Positions 22,093 to 30,173 of a stretch of 64,000 nt of DNA are shown here, in pieces. The DNA comes from Aggregatibacter sp. 2125159857 (GTDB lineage Bacteria > Pseudomonadota > Gammaproteobacteria > Enterobacterales > Pasteurellaceae): the NCBI RefSeq assembly GCF_017798005.1, contig NZ_CP072548.1, forward strand, positions 930,001-994,000, written 5' to 3'. The notes under the pieces are model-generated. The model was not told where the DNA came from. It saw nothing but the letters and a program-made list of their open reading frames with translations, and did not search any database. The translations under genes and the position numbers were made by a program. Every line of letters starts with the position of its first letter. Positions within the stretch are counted from its first letter, which is position 1.

Positions 22093-22295
22093 ACTTTCAA
22101 GATAAGATGTTTGAAAGTCAGGATTGGTCTCCTGAAATAAGCGGGCTGAAGGTATAGAACACTTTTAGTATCAGTATGTCGCAAACTACAAACCATCATC
22201 CATCAATGGTGGACTAGGTAGAAACCCGCAAGGACGCGACGCAGCGAACCGCTTGCTGTTAAGACCAATTCTGCTTAGTTCACCACCCTTTTTCT
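22093..22295 (+). ncRNA. Candidate structured RNA gene upstream of selD
   Basis: The ~200 bases after the promoter have no coding frame but much self-complementarity. ACTTTCAA/TTGAAAGT forms an 8-bp hairpin at the 5' end. ATTGGTCT (from 22133) pairs with AGACCAAT (from 22262) to close a long domain. Inside it AAGCGG pairs with CCGCTT and GCGGG with CCCGC, and CCAT/ATGG makes an apical hairpin. It ends in a T run after ACCACC. I do not recognise it as 6S, 4.5S, RNase P, tmRNA, tRNA-Sec or a known riboswitch. It may be a free small RNA or a selD leader. The rest of 21845-22435 holds nothing else visible. Confidence 0.5.
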
Positions 22296-22397
22296 CTCAT
22301 CTTCAACATTCATTTATACATCTTGACACTATCGATATCACCTGCTTTTTGTCTTGAAAAAGGCATTTCCATTAATGAATCCTAAACCCAATCACGC

Positions 22398-22403
22398 TAT
22401 AAT
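22398..22403 (+). promoter_or_regulatory. Candidate -10 element of selD
   Basis: A consensus TATAAT lies 33 bases before the selD ATG; the matching -35 is weak. Confidence 0.35.
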
Positions 22404-22435
22404 TACGCCATTCGTTTAACAAAAAGGAAGTAAGC

Positions 22436-23518
22436 ATGACAGAGCAGGCTTTGCACGCGGAACAGAATGAATGTCTCATAACAAACGACATTCGGCTGAC
22501 GCAATACAGCCACGGCGCCGGTTGAGGCTGCAAAATATCGCCTAAGGTTTTAGAGGAAATTTTGCATACCGAAATGGCACCGTTTATTGACCCGAATCTC
22601 CTTGTCGGCAATGACACCAAGGATGACGCGGCGGTGTATGATTTAGGCAATGGTACGTCGATTATCAGTACCACGGACTTTTTCATGCCGATTGTAGATG
22701 ACCCTTTTGATTTTGGACGCATTGCGGCAACCAACGCCGTGAGCGACATTTTTGCCATGGGTGGCAAGCCGATTATGGCGATTGCGGTGTTTGGCTTCCC
22801 GATTAACAAGTTGCCTGCAAGCGTGGCACAGCGCATTATTGACGGCGGCCGTTTTGCTTGTCAGGAAGCGGGCATTGCCCTTGCCGGTGGACACTCCATT
22901 GACTCACCGGAACCGATTTTTGGCTTAGCCGTGACCGGCATTATCGACACCGAGAAAGTGAAACGAAATGCCACCGCACAAGCAGGCTGCCACTTATATT
23001 TAACCAAGCCACTGGGCATTGGTGTATTAACCACCGCGGAAAAGCAAGGCAAATTAAAATCCGAACATAAAGGCTTGGCGACCAAGTGGATGTGCCAAAT
23101 GAATTTGCTGGGAAGTCAGCTTTCAAATATTGACGGCGTCACCGCCATGACGGATGTTACCGGTTTCGGTTTGTTAGGGCATTTAGCCGAAATCTGCGAA
23201 GGCTCTAACCTTAATGCCGAAGTGGATTTTGCCAATATCAAAACCTTAGACGGTGTATATGATTATATTGCGCAAGGTTGTATTCCGGGCGGTACAAACC
23301 GTAATTTCGACAGCTACGGACACAAAATCGCACCAATTACGGATTTACAAAAAGCCGTGCTATGCGACCCGCAAACTTCCGGTGGTTTGCTTATCGCCGT
23401 CAAACCGGATTCGGAAAAAGCGGTTTTTACTGTCGCCGAAAACGCCGGTGTTGAGCTATATCCTGTCGGTAAACTCATCGAACGACAAGCTACACCGGAA
23501 TTTATTGTGGTTAAATAG
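22436..23518 (+). CDS. selD: Selenide, water dikinase SelD, a selenoprotein with in-frame UGA
   Basis: SelD makes selenophosphate from selenide and ATP for selenocysteine and selenouridine synthesis. The full gene is 361 codons including the stop (360 residues). It starts at ATG 22436 behind AAGGAAG, and codon 30 is TGA (22523-22525), read as selenocysteine. The residues around it, [22 protein letters not shown], line up with E. coli SelD, where the same place is Cys17, and everything after it is intact, including [36 protein letters not shown] and DPQTSGGLL. Annotation pipelines that stop at TGA would start at 22562 and lose the catalytic residue. H. influenzae SelD is known to use Sec here. 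The N-terminus is longer than in E. coli. Confidence 0.95.
22526..22568 (+). promoter_or_regulatory. Bacterial SECIS-like hairpin after the selD UGA
   Basis: Directly after the UGA, GCAAAAT (22530-22536) pairs with ATTTTGC (22559-22565). Inside, CCTAA pairs with TTAG(A)GG around the apical loop GGTT (22546-22549), with one bulged A. A stem just downstream of UGA with a GG-containing apical loop and a bulge is what SelB recognises in bacteria. The loop starts 21 bases after the UGA, within the usual distance. Confidence 0.8.
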
Positions 23519-23534
23519 CGTTGATTTTGGGATT

Positions 23535-23600
23535 AAAGTGCGGTCATTTTTCCAAGTGTTTTTTGAAATGAAAAACGTTTGAGGAAATGACCGCATTTTT
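23535..23600 (+). terminator. Inverted uptake-signal pair after selD
   Basis: AAAGTGCGGTCATTT (23535-23549) and AAATGACCGCATTTTT (23585-23600) are complementary over about 14 bases with one mismatch and end in a T run. The second copy of the signal has lost one base of the consensus. Confidence 0.65.
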
Positions 23601-23617
23601 TAGTAATGAACTTATAC

Positions 23618-23721
23618 TGGCGCACGTTTCCTAACGCGTGCTAAAGAAAGTAAATAAAGTGCGGTGAGTTTTTGGAGTGTTTTTTTAGTGAAATTAGGCA
23701 CACACTGGGAAGCGTGCACCA
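23618..23721. repeat. R2 MITE-like element, copy 1
   Basis: About 104 bases with imperfect ~24-bp terminal inverted repeats: the left end reads TGGCGCACGTTTCCTAACGC and the right end is its near complement ending GAAGCGTGCACCA. The inner part contains an uptake signal (AAGTGCGGTGAG). A close copy lies at 26095-26196 in the same orientation, so the two bracket the retron. No coding capacity. Confidence 0.75.
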
Positions 23722-23796
23722 TCGCGGAGGGAAATATTATAGTCAATCGATAATCTCTACTGTACAATTAGATTTATAATAATTAAATAAAGTTAA

Positions 23797-23818
23797 GCAC
23801 AAGCCTTGAAGCTTGTGC
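23797..23818 (-). terminator. Hairpin downstream of the retron RT
   Basis: GCACAAGC and GCTTGTGC form an 8-bp stem with a 6-base loop, about 30 bases beyond the RT stop on the minus strand, followed by a T-rich tract. Confidence 0.55.
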
Positions 23819-23846
23819 CATAGAAGAAAGTCTATTTATTATATAT

Positions 23847-25691
23847 TTAATATTCATGAATAATTTTTTTTATAGTATCAAATATAGTAGAGAAATTTAA
23901 AAATTGAAATAAATGTGTATTATTTTCTACAAGTTCAGAAAATTTTGATTTAGAAATTAGTTCATTATTAAAAGATACCTTATCGTGATTATCTTTGTCT
24001 ACATTAATTCTCTGGGAATTGTGAGAAATTAAGTTTTCTATACAAACTTGATGATCTTTTATATTGAAATCCTTTTTCTTTTTATCTTCCAAAATCTTAT
24101 ATTTGTTTAGTAATATAACAAAAATATTTTCTTTTATTCTTGCGTAGTTACTTCCATCTTTAAAATATTTTAATATTTCATCACAAGATTTTAATCCCTC
24201 ATCATAATCTAATATAAAAATTATTGGATGCTTGCTTTTGATTTTCAACTTATTGAATGATACAAAGTTATTATCGGAGTAACAGTTTTGTATAAAGCTG
24301 TTTATCTTTGCGGTACCTCCATTTAGCCCTAGTTTATCTAATGATGGATTTATATTGTAAAACTTCAAGTCAATATTTATGTTTAGCATTTTCATTGCTA
24401 TTTTTAGATATTTTGAATCAGTATGACCTTCAGGGATTATGACTGGTGAGTTAATGTTAACAAAATATTTAAAAAATAATATATCTCTGAGGAGTTTTAT
24501 CTGATTATCAGAGTCGATAGGCATATTTCGTTTGACTAGTGATTTCGAAAGTGACTCAATTAGTCCGTCTGTAAATGGAGGAGTTAATTTATTAAGAATA
24601 TCATTAGCTGTATAATTAGGTTTGTAATCAGGAGCACAAACTTTATCATATCTTATAAGGTTAGATATTTTTTTATTTATTTCTTTGTTTATTATATTTA
24701 TATCATTAGTGAGTAAATTTGGGTTTATTACAATTTCTCTATATTTAACTGATATTGAATGATATATTCTTCCAATTAGATAATCCTCATTGTATAGTCT
24801 GCCATCATTTTTTGAGTCAGGAGTAAACGTTCCAGTTTGGAAAAGTTTATGAACCATTGCTCTAGATTGTTTTCTATATCTTTGATCTGTGTTAGTAAAT
24901 TTATTAACTATTAAACCTGTCACAATTTGTTTATTATTTATATTAGTATATCTTGTTTTTTCTTTGTTTATATGAAATCCAACTTTATTTATGTATTTTT
25001 CGAATTTTCCTTTTAGTTGCCAATTTCCATTCTGATCTTTTCTTAATAGGAATTTAGAAAAGTCTTTATTAGAAGAGAAAGTGATATCATCAGCATATCT
25101 TGTATATGACAGATTATATTTGTTTGCTATTTTCATCAAATTTGCATCTAATATGCTCCCTATTAATACCGATAATATAGGTGATAATGGAGATCCTTGA
25201 GGTAATGTTTTTCTTTCACCATATGTTGCTAGAGTTGCTATAATCTCAGCTGTTTTATTATGTAATAAAAAGTGTTGATCATTAGACAAGAATCCCTTTA
25301 TACGACCAAAATGAATACTTTCAAAGAAGTCTTTTATATCGAGATTTAGTAGATATTTTTTCCCTTGATGAATTCTAGCATTTGATATTATTGATTTATG
25401 TTTTTCAAATCCATGATTAGTAACTAGAAAATTTTTATCCTTCTGTTGAATCTCTAATACACAGTTTAGAATTATATCTGCAAATAATTTCTGTAAATAT
25501 TTTAAGGTTGAGTTGGGGGCGGCTATTTTTCTTAATGAACCATTAGCTTTTTTTATTTCAAATTCAATATATTTTTGGTTGTCAGGAATTTTATAGACAA
25601 CGTAAGCAAATTTTCTGGGTGTTGTTTTTATCGAGAATGAAGATATTAGATCTTCTATGGATTGGCAGTTTCTTAGTTTTTGTAGATTCAT
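23847..25691 (-). CDS. Retron reverse transcriptase with C-terminal TOPRIM domain
   Basis: The 614-residue protein is a retron RT. It has the retron NAxxH motif (NARIH, 104-108), LDIKDFFESI (117-126), LPQGSPLSP (163-171), the catalytic YADD (199-202) and the retron VTG motif (257-259). After the thumb, residues 417-500 carry EGHTD (421-425) and LDYDEG (494-499), the glutamate and DxD of a TOPRIM nuclease fold. RT-TOPRIM fusions are known in the Ec67 (Eco2) retron lineage, an anti-phage system in which the fused domain is the effector. A candidate msr-msd RNA lies directly upstream. The gene is much more AT-rich than its neighbours and has no uptake signals, pointing to recent transfer. Confidence 0.92.
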   Translation of the reverse strand: MNLQKLRNCQSIEDLISSFSIKTTPRKFAYVVYKIPDNQKYIEFEIKKANGSLRKIAAPNSTLKYLQKLFADIILNCVLEIQQKDKNFLVTNHGFEKHKSIISNARIHQGKKYLLNLDIKDFFESIHFGRIKGFLSNDQHFLLHNKTAEIIATLATYGERKTLPQGSPLSPILSVLIGSILDANLMKIANKYNLSYTRYADDITFSSNKDFSKFLLRKDQNGNWQLKGKFEKYINKVGFHINKEKTRYTNINNKQIVTGLIVNKFTNTDQRYRKQSRAMVHKLFQTGTFTPDSKNDGRLYNEDYLIGRIYHSISVKYREIVINPNLLTNDINIINKEINKKISNLIRYDKVCAPDYKPNYTANDILNKLTPPFTDGLIESLSKSLVKRNMPIDSDNQIKLLRDILFFKYFVNINSPVIIPEGHTDSKYLKIAMKMLNINIDLKFYNINPSLDKLGLNGGTAKINSFIQNCYSDNNFVSFNKLKIKSKHPIIFILDYDEGLKSCDEILKYFKDGSNYARIKENIFVILLNKYKILEDKKKKDFNIKDHQVCIENLISHNSQRINVDKDNHDKVSFNNELISKSKFSELVENNTHLFQFLNFSTIFDTIKKIIHEY

Positions 25692-25710
25692 ACAATATTG
25701 GAATATAAGA

Positions 25711-25846
25711 GTGGGTGTGAAAACTCATTAGTGACTTATATATTAAGCTACTAATATCATGATAATTATGCAGTTAAATATACAAAATCCACCGGACTTT
25801 GTTAATAGTTACTTCGAAACAAAGCAAAAATTCTATTCACACCCAC
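25711..25846 (-). ncRNA. Candidate retron msr-msd RNA
   Basis: Read on the minus strand, GTGGGTGTGAA (25846-25836) and TTCACACCCAC (25721-25711) form a perfect 11-bp inverted repeat, the a1/a2 pair expected to enclose retron RNA. TAGAA just after a1 offers a branching G. Inside, ACAAAGTCC-GGT-GGATTTTGT forms a 9-bp hairpin with a GGT loop (25782-25802), as in msr, and ATTAGT/ACTAAT closes a longer hairpin as in msd. The RNA ends about 20 bases before the RT ATG. Position, orientation and layout all fit a retron; the exact branch point and cDNA ends are not determined. Confidence 0.78.
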
Positions 25847-25885
25847 GAGGTTAATGTTATCAGGTTTTATTTTCATTATCTAGTT

Positions 25886-26088
25886 TTACTTCATCGCCAC
25901 ACCCAACCATTTCATCATCTCTCTCTCATCCCAACCTTTACGTTTGGCGTAATCTTGAGCTTGGTCTTCATCAATGCGACCTAAAGTGAAATAGTTGCTT
26001 GCCGGGTGGGTGAAGTAGCAACCGCAGACGGAAGCGGCCGGTACATGGTGTAGTTTCGGTGAGCTTCATGCCGATGAGTTGTTCTAGT
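25886..26088 (-). pseudogene. metH: Remnant A of a metH 3' end
   Basis: On the minus strand the frame reads AASVCGCYFTHPASNYFTL..RIDEDQAQDYAKRKGW and stops at 25886, matching the C-terminus of the activation domain of cobalamin-dependent methionine synthase. Upstream, KLTET is in a different frame from PAASVCG, showing a small deletion. Nothing of metH precedes it: the homology ends at the R2 element at 26095. It is a dead fragment. A second fragment lies at 27766. Confidence 0.75.
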
Positions 26089-26094
26089 TTATGC

Positions 26095-26196
26095 TGGCGC
26101 GCGTTTCCTAATGCGTGCCGTAGAAAGTAAATAAAGAGCGGTGAGTTTTTGAAGTGTTTTGGTTGGAATTAGGCACACGCTAGGAAGCGTGCACCA
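26095..26196. repeat. R2 MITE-like element, copy 2
   Basis: 102 bases matching copy 1 (23618-23721) along the length, with ends TGGCGCGCGTTTCCTAATGC and ...GGAAGCGTGCACCA as imperfect terminal inverted repeats. It abuts metH remnant A. The remaining sequence to 26467 holds a hairpin (GCGCCAGCG/CGCTGGTGC, 26223-26246), one reverse uptake signal near 26321, and the leader of the ParA-like gene. Confidence 0.75.
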
Positions 26197-26467
26197 ACAG
26201 ATTATGCTAATAAAGAAAGATAGCGCCAGCGTCCACGCTGGTGCTGTTTAATAAAACATTGTGAATTTTACTCATAACCGTCGGTAGAACCTATATTCAA
26301 AATCCGTTGGATTTTGTGACCGCACTTTCAGTTGATTGGCACAAGCGAGGATACTTGTCCTATTTTATGGTGTAATAAAAAAACAATTAAATGTCAAAAA
26401 AAAACTTTACAATGTATATTTTTTACTTTATAGTGTGGTTAATTTAAATTAATCATAGGAGTAAAGA

Positions 26468-27490
26468 ATGAAAAAATTCTCTTTTTGGAATAACAAAGGT
26501 GGTACAGGAAAGACAAGTTTAGCCTTTCAAACAATTTGTTCTTTTGCAAACACTCATCAAGATAAGAAAATATTAGTAGTAGATTTATGTCCGCAAGCTA
26601 ATTTATCAGAGTTATTACTTGGTGGGCAGGAAAATCAGGGAAATAAGAACTTATTAGCAGCCCATGGATTAATCCCTAGAAAAAGTATAGGTGGGTATTT
26701 TGATTTGAGAATGTCATCTCCATATAACGTGCTTGCTTTTAATGCTCAACACTATATTCTTCATCCTTATCAACATAATGGAAATATTCCGGAAAATATA
26801 AGTTTAATTCCAGGAGATCCGTTAATTGAATTGCAAGCTATTGCTATGAATACTCTAGCTAATGTTCAATTACCAGGAGTTAACTCCTGGTTAGCTGTAA
26901 TAGATTGGTTAAATGATCTTCTGGCATTGGTTGAAGACCAGTTCGATTATGTATTTATTGATACAAATCCTAGTTTTGCAATGCATACTCAAATTGCTTT
27001 AGCTTCTTCTGATGAGGTAATAGTTCCTTTGATGGCTGATGACTCTTCTAGAAGAGCCTTGCAAAACGCTTTATCCTTAATTTATGGTATTAGACTTCCG
27101 TCACCAATATACAAAAAATATACATTTTCTAGTCAAATGATTGCTGCTAAGAGAATGTTACCAAAAATTGGATTAGTGATAAGAAATAGAATTACCCAAT
27201 ACATGGGAGATGCTTCTGCATACCAAGCAGTTTTAAATGGAATTGAATCAGACTTACAAAATGCTATTGCTCAATACCTTAATAACTTCACATTTACTAA
27301 CATAAATGATGGAATCATTAGTGTTAGAGATTTTCAAACAGCTGGAGTTGTTGCTTTCGCTAGAGGCTGTCCATTTTTTATGATGAAACCAGGCTCTCTC
27401 TCACTAAATGGTAAGCGTGTTCAGGTTAAAGAAGAACAGCTAATTAAGGTATCAGATGCTATAAATGCTTTAGTAAAAAAAATTAAGTAA
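26468..27490 (+). CDS. Orphan ParA/MinD-family ATPase
   Basis: A 340-residue P-loop ATPase with the deviant Walker A KGGTGKT near residue 10, LVVDLCPQANLSELL (Walker A' type aspartate) and FDYVFIDTNPSF (Walker B), the layout of ParA/Soj proteins. The insert around HLIPRKSIGGYFDLRMSSP and the C-terminal part are not typical of chromosomal ParA. There is no ParB, no parS-like repeat and no replication gene, so a plasmid origin is not supported. It is AT-rich, has a strong ribosome site (CATAGGAGTAAAG), and lies between two metH remnants beside a retron. A phage-defence or mobile-element role is possible but unproven. Confidence 0.8.
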   Translation: MKKFSFWNNKGGTGKTSLAFQTICSFANTHQDKKILVVDLCPQANLSELLLGGQENQGNKNLLAAHGLIPRKSIGGYFDLRMSSPYNVLAFNAQHYILHPYQHNGNIPENISLIPGDPLIELQAIAMNTLANVQLPGVNSWLAVIDWLNDLLALVEDQFDYVFIDTNPSFAMHTQIALASSDEVIVPLMADDSSRRALQNALSLIYGIRLPSPIYKKYTFSSQMIAAKRMLPKIGLVIRNRITQYMGDASAYQAVLNGIESDLQNAIAQYLNNFTFTNINDGIISVRDFQTAGVVAFARGCPFFMMKPGSLSLNGKRVQVKEEQLIKVSDAINALVKKIK

Positions 27491-27532
27491 TTTTGCCTTA
27501 ATGCATACATTTTAAATATCTAGAATCAATAG

Positions 27533-27560
27533 AAAATGGCAGGTGTATACTGCCATTTTT
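27533..27560 (+). terminator. Terminator after the ParA-like gene
   Basis: AAAATGGCAG and CTGCCATTTT form a 10-bp stem with a 7-base loop and a T run. Between here and 27765 I see nothing recognisable. Confidence 0.88.
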
Positions 27561-27765
27561 ATTACCTTGTTTAATTGATATATTTTATCATTATGTCCTG
27601 AACCGTCTTCTATAGCTGTGGATTCTATGTGGTCAGCCTGAAAATATGGCTGTTTTAATATTTGAAACTTGCTCTTTATCTTTTAGGCAAATAGCAATAC
27701 TACGTGAATGACTTTGATATCTGAGTATTTATTCAATATTATGATTTTATTTCTGCTAGTTAGTA

Positions 27766-27906
27766 TCACTTCATCGCCACCCCCAACCACTTCATCATCT
27801 CTCTCTCATCCCAACCTTTACGTTTGGCATAATCTTGAGCTTGGTCTTCATCAATGCGATCAAGTGTGAAATAGTTGCTTACCGGATAGGAGACGCGCGC
27901 CATCGT
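27766..27906 (-). pseudogene. metH: Remnant B of a metH 3' end
   Basis: The minus-strand frame YPVSNYFTLDRIDEDQAQDY..GVAMK, stopping at 27766, is nearly identical to remnant A over about 120 bases, in the same orientation. The homology breaks at about 27885, where bases GGAGACGCGCGCCATCG resemble the right end of the R2 element. A and B therefore flank the ParA-like gene as direct repeats 1.88 kb apart. A short open frame upstream (from 27951) is chance. Confidence 0.7.
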
Positions 27907-27964
27907 GGGGTAGCATTTAACGACGGGGCATATGGGGGAGATTATATCCAAAAAGGAAAATAAT

Positions 27965-28348
27965 ATGTGGAAAATATATAAAGATAATGATCAAGATCTT
28001 AGTTTCGTATTAGGTTGTATTTATTGTCAAGCCATAGATTTAAAAGAGTTTAAATTATGGCTTTTGAGGGTAATTGAAACCTCTAATACAGATGACATAC
28101 CTATGTATATTTATGATATTGCTGATTTTGATGGCCCCTTATTTAAGATATCAGAAGTGATAGGTTTTTCATTGAGGAATTATTTTTCTCTTGAAGAGGA
28201 ATACTCTATTTATGGTATTGCGTATATTAGAAATAGAAATATTTTAGATGCGCCAGTTGAAATGGATAAAGCCATTCATTACCTTAAATTCAATAATTAT
28301 TTATTGAAGAAATTTAAATATTTTTTTCCTTTTATAGATGAGGTTTAA
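27965..28348 (+). CDS. Small unknown protein of the accessory island
   Basis: A 127-residue acidic protein that I do not recognise. It begins MWKIYKDNDQDLSF, has alternating hydrophobic segments, no signal peptide, no membrane span and no cysteine cluster, and ends in KKFKYFFPFIDEV. I start at 27965 because AAAAAGGAAAATAAT stands directly before it; an in-frame ATG at 27932 lies in the metH/R2 junction. Its size, acidity and isolation recall orphan immunity proteins of toxin systems, but there is no toxin next to it. It is AT-rich like the retron and ParA genes. Confidence 0.6.
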   Translation: MWKIYKDNDQDLSFVLGCIYCQAIDLKEFKLWLLRVIETSNTDDIPMYIYDIADFDGPLFKISEVIGFSLRNYFSLEEEYSIYGIAYIRNRNILDAPVEMDKAIHYLKFNNYLLKKFKYFFPFIDEV

Positions 28349-28373
28349 ATTCTTTTGATGCTCAGTCTCAGAT

Positions 28374-28497
28374 AGCGCGAGTCTCCTGACGCGTGCTTTT
28401 AACCCAAAATAAATAACCTAAATTCATTAATGAAAATAGTGAAAATCTGAATCAAATGAAATTGATGTTCTGGGCTCGCGTTAGGAAACGTGAGTCA
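28374..28497. repeat. R2-related element, diverged copy 3
   Basis: The left end AGCGCGAGTCTCCTGACGCG and the right end GGCTCGCGTTAGGAAACGTG are near complements of each other and resemble the R2 ends, while the inner ~75 bases are unrelated to copies 1 and 2. It marks the right edge of the 23.6-28.5 kb island. Confidence 0.5.
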
Positions 28498-28580
28498 TTG
28501 TGGGAATACAAAGATTTTTCATAGATTTTTTAGAACGAAGTTAATCAATGCATAAAATAAACGCGCATTGTCTTATGTCA

Positions 28581-28613
28581 AAAAAATAGCTCGGGAGAAA
28601 CGAGCTATTTTTT
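28581..28613. terminator. Bidirectional terminator before the ribA end
   Basis: AAAAAATAGCTCG and CGAGCTATTTTTT form a 13-bp perfect stem with a 7-base loop, with A and T runs on both sides. It separates the island from the core gene ribA. Confidence 0.92.
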
Positions 28614-28649
28614 ATCTGATCTATCAGAGAAGTGCGGTCATTTTTTCTG

Positions 28650-29303
28650 TTATTTTTGTGGAACTTCTTCTTGGCAATAGGGGCATTCCATTAAATGTTG
28701 TTCGCCATTATGCACAATAAAATGCCCCATTTTTTTGGCTTTGGTGTCCAGATATGCCGTGTTGTAGCGATTTTCACCTACGTTTAGCGGTACGCGTTCC
28801 ACGACATTAATACCGGCTTGTTTCATGGTGTCGATTTTTTCCGGATTATTGGTCAGCAAGCGAATTTTTTTCACCCCAAGCAAATCAAAAATATCGGCAC
28901 ACACACTGAAATTTCGTTCATCGGCGGCAAACCCCAAAGCAAGATTGGCTTCGATTGTGTCCATGCCTTGATCTTGCAGGGAATACGCGCGGATTTTATT
29001 AATTAACCCAATGCCACGTCCTTCTTCACGATGATAAATTAGTACGCCGCGTCCTTCTTGATTAATTTGGCGCAATGCGGCAGCTAATTGGAAACCGCAA
29101 TCACATTTTAAACTGTGCAAGGCATCGCCGGTTAAACATTCAGAATGGATACGCGCCAATACAGGCTCGTCAGTGTTGCGAATATCGCCTAAAACGAGGG
29201 CAACGTGTTCTTTTTTGGTGTCCGGAAATTCAAAGCCCACGATTTTAAATAAACCGAATTCTGTGGGTAAATTGGCTTGGGCGACCAGTTCAATTTTTGC
29301 CAT
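28650..29303 (-). CDS. ribA: GTP cyclohydrolase II
   Basis: RibA opens GTP to the pyrimidine that begins riboflavin synthesis. The zinc motif [14 protein letters not shown] (C-x10-C-x-C), the catalytic [10 protein letters not shown] and RLLTNNPEK are present. I start at 29303, where AAGGACAAG precedes ATG and the protein begins [10 protein letters not shown] (217 residues); a longer frame to 29474 has no support. It has a short C-terminal tail with CPYC beyond the E. coli protein. Divergent from pgpB, as in H. influenzae. Confidence 0.96.
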   Translation of the reverse strand: MAKIELVAQANLPTEFGLFKIVGFEFPDTKKEHVALVLGDIRNTDEPVLARIHSECLTGDALHSLKCDCGFQLAAALRQINQEGRGVLIYHREEGRGIGLINKIRAYSLQDQGMDTIEANLALGFAADERNFSVCADIFDLLGVKKIRLLTNNPEKIDTMKQAGINVVERVPLNVGENRYNTAYLDTKAKKMGHFIVHNGEQHLMECPYCQEEVPQK

Positions 29304-29388
29304 AACTTGTCCTTTTGTCCTGATTCTTTTTCTTTTAGTGAGTTCTGATGATAAAATGGCAGTCCGATTATCACTTATGGTTATAAAT

Positions 29389-30120
29389 ATGTTAAAAAGA
29401 TTGTCATTATATACATTATTGCTTTGCCTTGTCCCTCTTTTTGTCTGGCTGTTCGCTTGGCAGTGGAATGGCAATATCGTCTTCGAGAGCTACGAACATC
29501 CTTTGTATTGGTTAACGGAAAGCGGCAGTGTGCCTTACGCCATCATTACTTGCGGCGTTTTTGCGTTGCTATTTTTACCATTATTTTCCAATCGTAAACA
29601 ATGGATTTTAGCTGTTGCTGTTATGGCTTTTTCCATGGTCATCACCCAAGGTGTGAAATCCGGCTTAAAAAATGCCTTTTCCGAACCGCGTCCTTTTGTG
29701 ACGTATGTTACCGAACAAACCGGTAGCAGCGCCGACGCTTTTTATGCACAAGATCGTCAAGCACGAGCGCAAATTGTTGACCAATTCTATCAAACACAAC
29801 GCAATGTGCCGGAATGGATCAAGGGGCATTATGCCGCGGAAGTCGGGTATTCTTTTCCTTCCGGGCATACCATTTTTGCCGCCAGTTGGCTCATGTTGAC
29901 GGTGGGGTTCATGCAATTAATGGGTAACAGAAGCGGTCGCGCAAAATTATTGGTCGGCTTTATGAGCCTTTGGGCAATTTTAATGCTGGTGAGCCGCTTA
30001 CGTTTTGGTATGCATTACCCGATTGATTTGTTGATTTCTATTATGATTGCTTGGCTCATTCATTTAGGGATTTTTCAATTTTTGGCCAAGAAAAATTACT
30101 TTAAGCCAACGGGGCGCTAA
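29389..30120 (+). CDS. pgpB: Phosphatidylglycerophosphatase B (PAP2 family)
   Basis: PgpB dephosphorylates phosphatidylglycerol phosphate and undecaprenyl pyrophosphate at the inner membrane. The 243 residues contain the three PAP2 motifs: [21 protein letters not shown] and [12 protein letters not shown], plus about six membrane segments. The start at 29389 gives a normal N-terminal membrane anchor ([18 protein letters not shown]); the longer frame from 29173 overlaps ribA and is not credible. Confidence 0.93.
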   Translation: MLKRLSLYTLLLCLVPLFVWLFAWQWNGNIVFESYEHPLYWLTESGSVPYAIITCGVFALLFLPLFSNRKQWILAVAVMAFSMVITQGVKSGLKNAFSEPRPFVTYVTEQTGSSADAFYAQDRQARAQIVDQFYQTQRNVPEWIKGHYAAEVGYSFPSGHTIFAASWLMLTVGFMQLMGNRSGRAKLLVGFMSLWAILMLVSRLRFGMHYPIDLLISIMIAWLIHLGIFQFLAKKNYFKPTGR

Positions 30121-30173
30121 TTTTTTAGCAAAAAGTGCGGTTGTTTTTTTAGGTATTTTTAAAGGAGCATCAA

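Noticed and set aside
22093..22295. 6S RNA or tRNA-Sec
   Set aside because: The conserved CCCCTGAGCCGAT-type 6S segment is absent, and no 90-base cloverleaf with a TCA anticodon can be drawn.
22523..22525. Nonsense mutation making selD a pseudogene
   Set aside because: The TGA is at the catalytic Cys/Sec position, flanked by conserved residues, and followed by a SECIS-like hairpin; the rest of the gene is intact.
23847..25691. Group II intron or diversity-generating RT
   Set aside because: No maturase or intron RNA domains and no variable-repeat target; NAxxH, VTG and the flanking inverted-repeat RNA indicate a retron.
26468..27490. Integrated plasmid with partition system
   Set aside because: ParA-like ATPase only; no ParB, parS-like iterons or replication protein nearby.
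27766..27951. 61-residue minus-strand gene
   Set aside because: Its body is the metH tail remnant and its first residues come from the R2 junction; no ribosome site.
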